Shown: positions 22,601-35,100 of the stretch, one piece after another
Layout of the letters: the number at the start of each line of letters is the position of its first letter
Position numbering within the stretch: the stretch's first letter is position 1
Source of the DNA: Sinohyriopsis cumingii
Lineage: Eukaryota > Mollusca > Bivalvia > Unionida > Unionidae
DNA length: 64,000 bases
NCBI GenBank assembly: GCA_028554795.2
Contig: CM068838.1
Coordinates: forward strand, 92,772,974-92,836,973
Direction of reading: 5' to 3'
Made by a program: the position numbers and the translations under genes
Notes under the pieces: generated by a model
Databases searched by the model: none
Told to the model about the DNA's origin: nothing
Seen by the model: the letters and a program-made list of their open reading frames with translations, nothing else

Positions 22601-23600
22601 ACTGTAGAGAGTGATATTAATTTATCTTAAATATGAAGTGATGGTAACTTATCTTCAATATGAAGTGATGGTAACTTATCTTCAATATGAAGTGATGGTA
22701 ATTTATATTAAATAGTGATTGATGGTACTTTATATTGAAAAAGAAGTGATGGTAATTTATATTAAATAGTGAGTGATACTAATTTATCTTAAATAGGAAG
22801 TGATGGTAATTTATCTTAAACATGAAGTGATGGTAATTTATAATAAATAGTGAGTGATGGTAATTTATATTAAATATGAAGTGATGGTAATTTATATTAA
22901 ATATGAAGTGATGGTAATTTATATTAAATAGTGATTGATGGTAATTTATATTAAAAAAGAAGTGATGGTAATTTATCTTAAATATGAAGTGATGGTAATT
23001 TATATTAAATAGTGAGTAATGGTAATTTATATTAAATAGGAAGTGATGTAATTTATATAAAGTAGTGAGTTATACTAATTTATCTTAAATAGGAAGTGAT
23101 GGTAATTTATATAAAGTAGTGAGTTATACTAATTTATCTTAAATAGGAAATGGTGGCAATTTATATTCAATAGTGACTGATATTAATTTATCTTAAATGG
23201 TAAGTGATGGTAATTTTTTTAAATTAAATAGTGAGTGATGGTAATTTATATTAAATAGGAAGTGATGGTAATTTATATTAAATAGGAAGTGATACTAATT
23301 AATCATAAATAGGAAGTGATGGTAATTTATATTAAATAGTCATTGATACTAATTTATCTTAAATATGAAGTGATGGCAATTTATCTTCAATAGGGAGAGA
23401 TAATTTATATTAAATAAGGAGTGATAGTAAATTATCTTAATTAGTGAGTGATACTAATTTATATTAAATAGGGAGTCATATTAATTTAGATTAAATAGGG
23501 AGTGATAGTACTTTATATTAAACATGGAGTGAAAGTAATTTGTATTAAATAGTGAGTGATACTAATTTATATTAAATAGGGAGTCATAGTAATTTACTTT
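22600..23600. repeat. ~27-bp minisatellite, roughly 35 diverged copies
   Basis: The unit is AGTGATGGTAATTTATATTA plus AATAGTG or AATATGA. Copies vary between GATGGTAATTTATATT and GATACTAATTTATCTT types, and the two are interspersed. The array is very AT-rich and old. Confidence 0.93.
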
Positions 23601-23758
23601 GTATGCTTGTGTTATGTTCTCCACTCAGTGTAACAAGGTATGGAGTGGGGTATAATTGTTTGTGGGGTGGGGATGATTTAAACTTTCTTGATTAGTGCGA
23701 TGTCGACGGCATAAAGAGCATACATTGGTTAATCATTTTCTTAACATTTTCCTAATAT

Positions 23759-23794
<36 letters not shown>

Positions 23795-23824
23795 ACGCAC
23801 GCATGCACACACACACATACACAC

Positions 23825-23855
<31 letters not shown>

Positions 23856-24850
23856 CGCATGCAGAAAGGGATCTTGTGATAGGCCAAAAGCACATTTTCC
23901 TATATAAGGCAATGCAGATATAAGACTTGTACCATTTGAAATTAGAAGGGACAACCATGAAAATCTATGGGTTGAGTACATTGTAGTATTATTTATTATG
24001 CTGTATTTCATTTATTTAAATGGGGACAGAACCGGAACATGTCAACTTTCTTTTCTTTTTTTCGGGGTGGGTGGGTTTGGTTCCAAAATTTCAATGGGGC
24101 TCCGAGTTTCCTCAATAGAGCGCCAGATCAATAGTCTATATGTATGCTTATTCATTGAGCATAGTACCCATAAAACCTGCGCAGGAATAAAACAATGGTC
24201 AAATTTCAAGTAGTGACTGTACGTTTGTATGTGTATACTTATTTTAGCTGGCGGCGGGGGTGGGGTGGGGTTGTGCAGAAACCTTGTACCTCTTTCGCCC
24301 GATCCGTTCAGTTAAACGTTATCTAGTAAACTTATCTTGACCCATTTTGTGTACAAGGCACAGGCTTAACAGGTATAAAAGCACGTGACTCCTGTTTACG
24401 ACCGGCTAGCGGAGGGAAATAACAGATCAAGGAAGTCCAGAAATAAATTTAAACATGTTTGAGCAGAAATGTGAAGATTTATAATAGGGATCGAGGGCGT
24501 ACAACGTCCGCATTCTTAACGTTCCAAGGCAAGCGGATATTAAAAGTAGAAAAATATTACCACCAATCACATTTGAAAAATCAAAGGAGAAACTTCTGGT
24601 TTTGTTAAATTTAAAATTAAGAAGAGGACCTCTAAGGTCATTTCCATACGTAAGGTGTTTAAAGGAAACCCTAGTAAAGATGACATCATGGATAATTTGA
24701 ACAACAGCGCCATTAACTAATAAATAATTGGTCTTCCTCAGGAAAACCAAGATAATGGACTCTTGTTGGTCTTTTGATTGTCAGTTTTCTAGTAGACGTA
24801 TGACTTAGATACACTTTTGATGTCAAGGAACCATCGTATTCTTAAGATAC
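23601..24850. other. No gene recognised; contains (CA)n/(CATA)n at 23762-23857
   Basis: The microsatellite starts as CA and passes into ACGTACGCACGC-type and then CATA repeats. A 107-codon minus open frame (24750-24427) has no motif I know. Confidence 0.5.
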
Positions 24851-24854
24851 AACC

Positions 24855-25995
24855 TCAATAAAATCACGGACTATTCATATCTTTTATATACATCCGTAAT
24901 ATCACGAACTATTCATATATTTTATATATCCGTAATATCACGGACTATTCATATCTTTCATATACATCCGTAATATCACGGACTATTCGTATCTTTTATA
25001 TATCCGTAATATCACGGACTATTCATATCTTTTAGATACATCCGTAATATCACGGACTATTCATATCTTTTATATACATCCGTAATATCACGGACTATTC
25101 GTATCTTTTATATATCCGTAATATCACGGACTATTCATATCTTTTAGATACATCCGTAATATCACGGACTATTCATATCTTTTATATACATCCGTAATAT
25201 CACGGACTATTCATATCTTTTATATACATCATTAATATGACGGGTTATTCGTGTCTTTTAGATATATCCCTAATATCACGGGCTATTCATATTGTTCAGA
25301 TACATCCACAGTATCACGGGCTATTCAAATCGTTTAGATACATCAGTGATATCACGGGCTATTCATATCGTTTAGATACATCCGTAATATCACGGGCTAT
25401 TCATATCGTTTAGATACATCCGTAATATCACGGGCTATTCATATCGTTTAGATACATCCGTAATATCACGGGCTATTCGTATAATTTAGTTACATCCGTA
25501 ATATCACGGGTTATTCATATCGTTTAGATACATCCATAATATCACGGGCTATTCATATCATTTAGATAGATCCGTTATATCACGGGCCATTCTTATCGTT
25601 TAGATACATCCGTAATGTCACGGACTAATCATATCGGTTTGATACATCCGTAATATTACTGGCGATTCATATTGTTTAGATATATTCGTTGTATCATGGG
25701 CTATTCATATCGTTTAGATACATACGTAATCATAATGTCAAGGACTATTCATATCGGTTAGATACATCCGTAATATCACGGGCTATTCATATCGGTTTGA
25801 TACATCCGTAATATAACGGGCTATTCATATCGTTTAGACAGATCCGTTATATCATGGGCTATTCTTATCGTTTAGATACATCCGTTATATCACGGAATAT
25901 TCATATCGTTTAGATACATCCGTAATCATAATGTCAATGACAATTCATATCGATTAGATACATCCGTAATATCACGGGCTATTCATATCGTTTAG
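24855..25995. repeat. 34-38-bp minisatellite, about 30 copies, each with a CCGT...ACGG dyad
   Basis: The unit is ATCCGTAATATCACGG, then (G/A)CTATTCATATC and (T/G)TTTATATAC or GTTTAGATAC. CCGT and ACGG are inverted around six bases, so each unit carries a small palindrome. The first third (TTTTATATAC, GGACTATTC) and the rest (GTTTAGATAC, GGGCTATTC) form two subfamilies. The left part is more homogeneous and therefore younger. Confidence 0.95.
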
Positions 25996-26039
25996 ATAAA
26001 GTAGTAAAATTGCAGCCATACAAAGGATTTGTTCTTGTC

Positions 26040-26485
26040 GTAAAGATGCGCTACAAATATCAAGGCAGATCATAATTGTTAAAATGATCTAGTAAAATCA
26101 AGGACCATCGTTATTGTTAGTAATATCATTGCCCATCAGTATTGTTAAGATGATCTAATAACGTTAAGGACAAGCATTATTGTCAAGATAATTTAGAAAT
26201 ATCAAAACCCATCATTAATTGTTTTGATAGTCAAATAATATCATGGTCATAATTATGTTAAGATGGTCTAGTACTATAAAGGACCATCATTGTTGTTTAG
26301 ATGCCTAGTAATATAAAAGTCGATCATTATTGTTAAGATAGTCTAGTACTATAAAGGAACATCGTTATTATTAAAATAATCTAGTAATACAAAGAACAAT
26401 CATTATTGCTATGATACTCTAGCAATATCAAGGATTATCTTTATTATTAAGATAGTCTAGTAATTTCAAGGTCATCATTAACATG
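26040..26485. repeat. Degenerate ~37-bp repeat, about 11 copies
   Basis: The motif ATCATTATTGTTAAGATnnTC, TAGTAATATCAAGGnC recurs irregularly. It directly follows the CCGT/ACGG array but has a different unit. Confidence 0.75.
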
Positions 26486-26508
26486 TTTTCCTTAGAATTA
26501 TCTACTAT

Positions 26509-26521
26509 GAGAGAGAGAGAG

Positions 26522-26582
<61 letters not shown>
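26509..26582. repeat. (GA)n microsatellite
   Basis: A 70-bp GA run with a few interruptions. The Arg-Glu open frame across it is an artefact. Confidence 0.97.
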
Positions 26583-26583
<1 letters not shown>

Positions 26584-27059
26584 TAATTTATATATTTTAT
26601 AAATGTGTTACCGACACGGGAAAACCGCTATTGATGTTACTCGATACTTATACCGAAATTATTCAATGTATAATTATCCTGATCACTGTCTTTTCTTTAA
26701 ATTCATTTAAGTGTATATATGTATCTTGGGAAGGTGAGAGTGTTTCGGGACAGTCTGATTATGTTTTGGGGTTGTTTTGGGGTGTCTTGGGGTTTATCCT
26801 TTGGCGATAAAAAGCTCTACTGATGCTACTCGATAATCAATTAATGCAAAATTTTAAAAATCACTCTTCTTTGTGTGTGTGTGTGTGTGTTTGTGTGTGT
26901 GATTTTATTTTATTGTATCCTGGATAGTTGAGAGTGTTTCAGCAACCTTTGGAAACACGTTGTAGGCGCAAAAATGTCCAATGACACTAGAAGAGTCAGT
27001 CACATTTACATGGACAACCGGATGGTTTTGCTTAACAAAATTACGCTTTTAACACTCTC

Positions 27060-27450
27060 TTTTTCAGGTCCGACTATCTTGAGCGAATTATGGTCTCTAT
27101 TCATTCTCTCCGATCCAGACTGTATTAGTGTCTCTTGAATCAAGCAAATCTATGTCTCATCACATGTGAGAATCTCATTCAAACGTTTCTGGTCATTCAT
27201 ATTTGACGACTATCTATTTTGCGATTTCAACCAGGATCTGTTTTTGATCAGCTGTAAACAAATGCGGGGCCATTTTGCACAAACCTTTCAGAGCTTCAGT
27301 TAATCCTTCAGTATATTGTAACGGCTTATATATTATTGACTATGATGACATAAATATCGTCCACTGTATATTAATCATTTTCATGAATTGTTTCTTTCAC
27401 GGTGGTTACTTTCCGCCCACGAAACATTGAAAATGTTCTTCCGTATTTAC
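27060..27450 (-). mobile_element. Mariner-type transposase remnant
   Basis: On the minus strand, GRKVTTVKETIHEND and YTVDDI resemble the helix-turn-helix part. TEALKGLCKMAPHLFTADQK and QILVEIAK match the linker (mariner 'PHxLTxxQKxxRVE'), and MNDQKRLNEILTCDET gives the first catalytic Asp. The order and spacing are those of a Tc1/mariner-superfamily transposase of mariner type. Stops interrupt it and the C-terminal catalytic part is missing, so it is a dead fragment. No terminal inverted repeats were found. Confidence 0.65.
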
Positions 27451-27529
27451 ATGAAGGAAATTACATGAAATTGGAGGATATGACAGAGAATTATATCCGT
27501 ACAAAAATTATCCAAGTCGGCCCTGATGT

Positions 27530-30450
27530 CAGTCAGAGAATACCATAAGTACGCCAGGATTGTGTCGTTATTGTTCATCCTTCGAGTTCGAAGATGGCCA
27601 TAACATTGATAACTGGTTTGGTGTCATAAGACGTTAATGGGTGATCAAGGGGATTTGTGCTCTGAACGATCGGTTGCACACTTCACAGGAGATGCCACTT
27701 GGATTGTTTTGATTACTAGAGGACACGCTGCTGTTAGGAGATTTTTTTCTGCTCGCGCTTCTGCACTGGCTCTGCAATTCTCTTTCTATGAAGTCTCAAA
27801 CTTAATGTGATACGGCCAGTTAGAGCGATCCTGTGTACAATCTTTTCAAGACTCAGGGTCTATACTGAAGTGCTTCAGGAACGACTTGAGGAAATCTTTG
27901 ACTCGATTATTTAGATTACCATGAGATCATTTTCCCCTCATTCAGCTCGACGTAGAATATCATCTCTGGTAATTACTTCTCTGTTGTTCTTGCGACATGG
28001 CCTGACCATTCCATCTATGTTTCCATCAGCTGAGTGTGGATGCTTGAAATTACTGCCCTTGTGAGAACCTCATTATATGGGCCCATGGCCTTGCCATCTT
28101 TTCCTAATCAGTTTCCACAGGAAGTCATAGTGAAAACGATTCAGGTTCCTGGCATGTTGTCTGTACACTGTCCAGCTTTCGCAAACATGCTGCAGGGTCA
28201 ACGACATAAAGGATTTGTATCCTTGAAGGTTTGCTTGTAGAATGGTCCCTCTGCACTCCCACACATGTGCACGTAGTCCGCCAAAATCCACACTTGCTTT
28301 AGAAAATCTGACGTTGCTTTCATCTTTGATGTGGACTGCGCATGTCATTATGTTGCCAAGATAGGTGAACATGTCAACTGCCATAGTTGTCATTCAGAGA
28401 ACAGTCGTCAGCAAAAAGGAGATCACGAACAGTCACTTTGTGTAACTTTGTCTTCGCCTGTATCCTTTTCAGATTGAAGAGCTTGCCATCAGTCCAATAT
28501 ATAAGAATGATCCAAGCACCATGGTCAGGAAACTCACCAGTAAACATGGCAGAGAACATTATACTGAATAAAGTTGAAGACAAGACACAGCCCTGCTTGA
28601 CGCCATTTTTCTTACTGGAAGTGGTTAAGATGACTCGCCGTCGTCCACGACTGAAGCGAGCATGCCATCATGGAAGTGTCGAATCATCATGATGAAAATT
28701 TATATCGACATTCAAATTGTACCATGAAATTTAAAAGGCATCCGCGGCTCACTATGTCAAAACACTTTGTCAGGTCGATGCATGGCGTGTACAGGTTGGA
28801 GTTCCGTTCTTTTCATTTCTCTAGGAGTTCACGAGCTGCAAACACCTTGTCTATAGTCTCTCGTAGTTTCTGAAGCTACACTGGCTCTCTTGCCGGAGCG
28901 CTTGATCAATTTGATGGACATAACTATTCAGCAGAAATCTGGCAAGTATTTTTCGGCTTTTGACAGCAAGGAGATTCTCAGATTGTTGTTGTAGACTTTT
29001 CTGTTGCCTTTCCGCTTGTACAAGTGGAAAATAGCTGTATCATTGTATTTGTGTGGTATAGTTCCCTCAGTCCGTATTGACAAGAAACATTCAGGCTGTC
29101 TCCGTACCTCATGTCAGCCTCCGGGTTTGTAAACGTCTGCTAGTATGGGATCTACCCCATACTATGTTGATTTTCATACAGGGGCTGTCCATCAATTGCT
29201 TCCTTGCTGAAAAATGAATGTTGGCTGAGAATGTTGTTGAAGAGTTTTGCCTATTCTTTGAAGCATTGATTCCTTGTCAATAAGCAGTGTGGAGCTGTCT
29301 CCACTGATCATTTGAGATATTCCTGATGGTTGTGGTCCGTATCTTGTCTCGAAACCATGCTCTTCGCGTCATTCTTGCCTGCGTAGAACTGAATCTCACC
29401 TGACCTATTGCCCAGCTACGAGTCTGGCAACTCCCTGAGTTTGTACATGATGTTGTTCAAAGTTGCCTTCTAAGATGAAGAAGTGTCGTTTTCTAAGATG
29501 TCCTTCTATAGCCTATGTTTCTTATTCAGAAATCTCTGTTTGGCAGCATCGTTCTCATAAAAAGAGGCTTGATGTTTTCGTGTTGTGGTACCGAAGGTTT
29601 CGAATGCAGTTGGGTGTACAAGGACTTTGCAGGAAGTCCAGTTTTCCTCAACACTCTTGGAGTTTATTTAAATTGTATCCAATTAATTGCAGTTCTTCGT
29701 CAATGCGAGTTTACGTTTTACCTGTTTCACTTACCAACATTGAACCTTTTGGGCACTATATAACCTTGTGGTCGTCTGCTAGGCTGGATCCGGATGTTGA
29801 GTTTGTGGTTAGTCCAGCATTCTGCACTTGTCATGGTCTTCGTCACTTGGACATTCTGCATGTCTCTTCTCCTGACAATGACGAATTTTAAGATGTCAGT
29901 GCTTGGAGAGGTGGTGAATCCAAGATGTCGTCTGGCAGGCGGATGATTGTGTTGGGGATTATGTGGTCGTCTTCAGCGCATTTCGTCCTTAGGAGGTGTC
30001 TGTTGTGTCTGCCTTTGCCAACACCATATGTACCAATGACACCTGGCAATGTTTGGTGATCTGTACCAACTCTGGCAAGGCATCTAGGAGGATGTTTTTG
30101 TCTGCACTTGGCGCTTCTGCAATAAGAGACTCCAGATCTTCATCGCGTTTGTCATGGTGGGTACGTAGGCGCTATCGATATTTGCATGTCTTTTTCCTCA
30201 CAGTTTGAATGTCATTCGCATTAGTCTTCCATTCATGCCTTTGGGGAGGTTTATCAGCTTGCTGTGGTTTGATGATAAATTCAGTAATTCTTTACTTAGG
30301 CCACTCTAGAAAAAAGTATAACATGCCCCTTCTTCGGTAAGTTGTCAGTACTCAGCTATGCGAGTTTCACTCAGAGCTTCTTTTTGGATGCTGTTGAATC
30401 TGACGAGTCATCTACCAGCTGTAGCTGTTCATCTCTGTAGTATATCTTCT
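27530..30450 (-). mobile_element. LINE (non-LTR retrotransposon), degenerate, endonuclease to C-terminal zinc finger
   Basis: Reading down the minus strand: an endonuclease end at 29.9-29.75 kb (AECWTNHKLNIRIQPSRRPQ); reverse transcriptase entry at 29.0 kb (VHLYKRKGNRKVYNNN, LRISLLSKAEK); [20 protein letters not shown] near 28.6 kb; [20 protein letters not shown] and [10 protein letters not shown] near 28.4 kb with the catalytic [16 protein letters not shown] and WTVYRQHARNLNRFH near 28.3-28.1 kb; WSGHVARTTEK near 28.0 kb; CEVCNRSFRAQIPLITH, a C2H2-like finger, near 27.65 kb. This is the usual order of a widespread animal LINE lineage with an apurinic-type endonuclease. The exact clade is not certain. 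Many stops and frame changes show it is long dead. Confidence 0.88.
28073..28393 (-). pseudogene. LINE reverse transcriptase C-terminal part
   Basis: A 106-codon stretch with [46 protein letters not shown] and RFHYDFLWKLIRKRWQ, the conserved thumb and connection of this LINE type. It overlaps the end of the FADD-containing stretch, 28583-28374, in another frame. Confidence 0.88.
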
Positions 30451-32375
30451 GATGTACTGTCCATTATTGTACGCATGTTCCAGGCATCAGTGGAGAGTTG
30501 TGTCAACTTTGTCTTCTTGCAAGAACCCAGGATTTTACAAAGTGATCTTTGTTCAGTGGCATACAAGTTTCTCCTTTTCCGATATTTTACGTCATCGTCA
30601 TTAACCTATTTTATATTACACGCATATATCGCAAGGTATAGGGCGTGCTATGCAGGCAGCTGCAAATCTGTTATAGAATATTTGTGTCTGTTGATTGGCA
30701 TTACATTTATAGACAAGTTCTAAGAAACACAGAAACTCATAATATTCAGAACTTGTCAAATACACTTCATATATGTTCTTATTATAACAATTATATATAA
30801 ATAGTATACATGCGAATAACTTACTATAAGAATTTTCTTCGGATTGCTGAAAACTCAATGAATAATTGATTTATTTATGTTTATTTTCCCAGACAGGTAA
30901 CTCTGCCAGTACTGTGTAGGTTTGGACTCCCCGTTTCTAAAACAAAAATTCATACATGAGAATCACCTCTACATCTCATGTCGTAAATTAAAGCGAAATC
31001 AAATTTAATTAATCAAATCTGATAGTCTTTGAGCATAAAAGAAATGATGAAAAGAATTGAAGCAAAGCAAAACAATACGAAATTAAACAAATTGTTTTAA
31101 TATTATTATTTTAATTATTGACTGATTTTTGTTTTCTTCATTGGAGTATAAGTCGAAAAATAAGCGCTTTTCAAAGACTTGCCAATGTTGGATATTATTC
31201 AACTTGTTTCAGTTCAATATAAAATCATTAACCATTTTAGATTCTGTATTTATCAGCAATCAGACACGCGCAGCTAAAACGTGACATTTTTAAAATTTAA
31301 ATCCAGAGACATCCTCGTTTAATTATCTCCAAACTGCCACCTCAACAGAAACAACTGAGAGACTTTTGTAAGCACCCGAGCCTGCACAGTGAGCTTGTTA
31401 AGTAAGTTAGAGAATACAAGCTTGGTAGCATCATGACCTGTTGTCGTGGCAGTCAGAATGAATTGGAAACAGTTAATTACATCTCGCAAATTCATTCTCC
31501 AGTTGATCCCTTGATAACATAATTGATATAAGGTGATACTTGTCAGTCTTAATTGTGCCCAACGCTAAGATGAAGCTATCGGCATTCTTCTACGAAGGGG
31601 TGATGGTAGCTTTTATTTTGCAAATATTGTACATTTCCCACTGTGGCATAAATAAGTAATATTTGCAGTCTGTTTCATGATCAATTTTACATCTATGTTG
31701 GTATAATTATTCTAAGAGACCGCCAGATGTTGTAAAATATTATGATCGAAATACCAGTCATATTCTGAGAGATGTTTCGTTAGCCTTTGGCAATAGTAAT
31801 TCTTTCGCTTGCTAGGCAATAGTAATTCTTTCGCTTGCTACCTTATATCAATTTCAACGTCAAACTGATCAAGGAATCAATGGGAGAGAGAATGTTGTAG
31901 ACAACGCACTGGAAAATATGTATTATTGAAATAGAATGGGTGTGTGTATTGCTTTCTTTTATCTTCGCCTTCATATTACAGTATTCGTAAAAACAATTTC
32001 ACGACCGAATTGTTGGTCAATGGTGAATACAAGCTAACAGTTGTTATAAATCGAACCGAAACTATTAATAAAGTTCATATTGTGTCACTGCAAAAAGCAC
32101 CCCCAACGCGCCTTCCTCCCCCAAAAAACAAATTACAGATTCGATTACTGAACTTTCTCCACCTGCGGCCATTTTGTTTTGATCACATGATACTATGGCG
32201 TTCTTGTTCAAGATATCGTGTATTGGAGAGCAGGGCAAAGATCATACGAAAGATGGAACCAGCCTGATTGATATCTGCAATGAAGTGATTGCTATCCCGA
32301 TGCAGCTAACTCACCTTCACTTTCCTACAATATAATGTGATCATATCATGGTTTGTTTAGGTAGCCTTTTTAATA
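30451..32375. other. No gene recognised
   Basis: AT-rich DNA. A 25-bp direct repeat (GGCAATAGTAATTCTTTCGC) occurs twice at 31788-31840. Open frames carry no motif I know. Confidence 0.5.
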
Positions 32376-32379
32376 TCTA

Positions 32380-32975
32380 TCTAACCTTTGATTAGACCAC
32401 TCCTTCTGGCAATATAACTCGATCACAGCTACAACCTTTGATTACATCACTCCTTCTTGCAATATAACTCGATCACAGCTACAACCGTTGATTAGATCAC
32501 TCCATCTGGCAATATAACTCGATCACAGCTACAACCTTTTATTAGACTACTCTTTCTAACAATATAACTCGATCGTAGCTACAACATTTTGTTAGATCAC
32601 TTCTTCTGGCAACATAACTGGATCATAGCTACAGTCTTTGATTAGACCACTCCTTCTGGCAATATAACTCTATCATAGCTACAGCATTGATTAGACTCCT
32701 TCTGGCAATATAACTCGATCATATCTATAACCTTTGATTAGACCACTCCTTCTGGCAATATAACTCAAAAATAGCTACAACCTTTGATTAGACGTTTGGT
32801 AATATTAATCAATAACAACTTTAACCGTTGATTAGAGCACTCATTCTGACAATATAACTCGATCATAGCTACAACCTGCGATTAGACCACACCCTCTGGC
32901 AATATAACTTATACCAAGTTACAACCTTTGATTGAGCCACTCCTTCTAACAATATAACTCGATCACAGCTACATC
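32380..32975. repeat. 50-bp minisatellite, about 12 copies
   Basis: The unit is CTTTGATTAGACCACTCCTT, CTGGCAATATAACTCGATCA and CAGCTACAAC, total 50 bp. Copies are moderately diverged and several have small deletions. Confidence 0.95.
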
Positions 32976-33500
32976 AATTAGGTCCTTGCAAATCATTCGT
33001 CTCAGGCTAGGAACCTTGTAACAATTAGTGACAGTTATTATTAGTTCCAGACTTAAAATATAAGACAGTATTTGCAAGAGTGAAATTAAGAAAGAGATTG
33101 TAACAAATCAGAACATGCAACAATCGACAAAGACAAATCATGAACGCATTGTTGTTTTAAGAAAAGCAGATTAAGGATTATTTGGCAACATTTAATATTG
33201 ACACTCAATTGCATAAATAAAGTATCAGATTTCGTTCCATTTTACAATATGGGAATTAATTGGACCACATAGATGAATTAATTTGTACAATATGAATCAA
33301 ATCTGGCCGAGTTATAAGGAAACACAATATTTGTGTTATGATATGCGTTGTATCATAACAAGGGTGTCACGAATAATCGTGATGATACGACTACATCTTG
33401 GGGAATGAGGTACGGAATCGATGTAAAGAAAAGACAGAGCTGTTCTGACTGGAGCAACGAATTCTTTATTGATATTTATATATACATGCATACATACATA

Positions 33501-33592
<92 letters not shown>

Positions 33593-34250
33593 GCTAAATT
33601 CTATAGATACATTTATGAAGCCTTTACATTTAAAATACAAGAAATACATATAAACTTACACTTTCCCATCTTGCTAACCAACTTCGTTGTATATACTGAT
33701 TGGTAAATTTTAGAATGTAATATAGATAGATAAATCTCGATTAACTTCATGATATCCAACGAATATACAATTCAATAGTTGCGAACAATGCAACGATCAT
33801 TTTGAAGAAATGTATGGACAGACGAACAACGGGCAACATATTATAGACGATATACTTTCCTATGAGCAATATATAGAATTGTGTAACACTCGAACAAAAC
33901 AATTGATGAGGACGACACTGTAGCAGTTACCGAAACATAAATGACATGAGTATTTCCTTTTTCAAACTCCTCTCGCCACTGCCTCACGGTTTCTAAAGCT
34001 CGACAAATACTAAAGAAGTTCATAATCTAAGATGACGCCTGATTTGCATGTTTGTTTTTTCATTGCAGAGGATTTGATCTTGAAGTTCCCATATATTTAT
34101 CAATTACTGTATATTTGCTGATAAGTATTATTTCGTTTGATCTGCAGCACCGTTCCCACCCACACCCACGCTACAGAGCATATTTAGTTAAAATTATCTT
34201 AAAATCTGATTAGAAACAACGAATATCGTAAGCCCTGCGCGGGCGTAAAA
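32976..34250. other. No gene recognised; (TA)n at 33504-33591
   Basis: Apart from the TA run and a short CATA stretch before it, nothing distinctive is seen on either strand. Confidence 0.55.
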
Positions 34251-34367
34251 TCATAGCAAAATCAAGATGGATTTTTTTTCAGAAAATATGTCCATATGTC
34301 AAAGGAAAAAGCTTGTCAAAGTGGAATGATACATGTATGGATGTGAGCATTTTAATATTTGTGTTTG

Positions 34368-34621
34368 TTAAATAAGTTCTTCAGCTTCAAATTCATTCAG
34401 GTACGTCATAACTGGTTCCTCCATATTGTCAATAGACACATCATTTACAACAAGTTTTTTCATCAAGACTAGCAGGATGCTAGCATTACTGTCGTGGTCA
34501 GAAAGGCGCTAAATGAAAACCGAATGACGTTCCAAGGCACTGGAAAGATGTACCCTCCGATTTTAAATAAACTTGATATGGACTTCAGCGATGGTAGCCA
34601 TGGGATCCCATTGCAGTACCG
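34368..34621 (-). pseudogene. Broken copy of the tetraspan last exon
   Basis: The acceptor (TTTTTGTCTGACAG) and opening AVLQWDPMA match the exon at 4896-5155. The following segment is rearranged and reaches an in-frame stop (34563-34565). Beyond it the homologous sequence resumes in another frame (YIFPVPWNVIRFSFSAFLTTTVMLAS), loses one base near 34475, and then continues as LVLMKKLVVNDV to FEAEELI and TAA. The last helix and tail are therefore well conserved while the frame is not, as in a duplicated gene that has decayed. No partner first exon was found near 43.3-44.8 kb. Confidence 0.8.
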
Positions 34622-35019
34622 CTGTCAGACAAAAATATATGTAAAGTTTTAATGGCGCAACAGTCATGGGTATATAATTCCAAGTAAGTTTATTTATTTC
34701 CTTAAACACAAAAACGATAAAAGCCCAAAGGAGTCGAATCCAAAAAATCATAGAAATAAAATATTCAACTTTACAGGATTAAATCAAAATTCTCAAACCT
34801 TCTCATGTGTAAGAAAATCACGACACTTAGTCTAGGGAAAACGTTGTCTCTTCTTATTATATGTGGGAGAGTGCATCCGACCTATTTAACACCCCTAAGC
34901 CATCCAGTAAGCGTGATTAGGGGGTTGAGTTGTCAGAACAGGTAAATTAATTATCATTATTTTGTATCGTATATGATTTGCTAATATAAACAGGTATGAA
35001 GGAAGAAATCGGTGTAACA

Positions 35020-35100
35020 TAACCAGCGATAGCCTAATGGATTGGTGAGTCATTCGAGACACAACAAGTGTTAAGGCAGCAATCGTCTTAGACTGTCCTA
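35020..35100 (+). repeat. tRNA-derived SINE head, copy B
   Basis: TAGCCTAATGG (35030-35040) matches the pol III A box TRGYNNARNGG exactly. The B-box position is degraded. It is the duplicate of the element at 5.6 kb. Confidence 0.45.

Noticed and set aside
23733-24011. Cys-Val and Met-Tyr-Val repeat frames
   Set aside because: They are translations of the (CA)n/(CATA)n microsatellite.
24427-24750. A 107-codon minus frame as a gene
   Set aside because: It has no known motif, no convincing splice sites and no second copy. The length is within chance expectation for AT-rich DNA of this size.
26523-26810. Open frame starting MRERERERERER
   Set aside because: It is translation of a (GA)n microsatellite plus chance flank.
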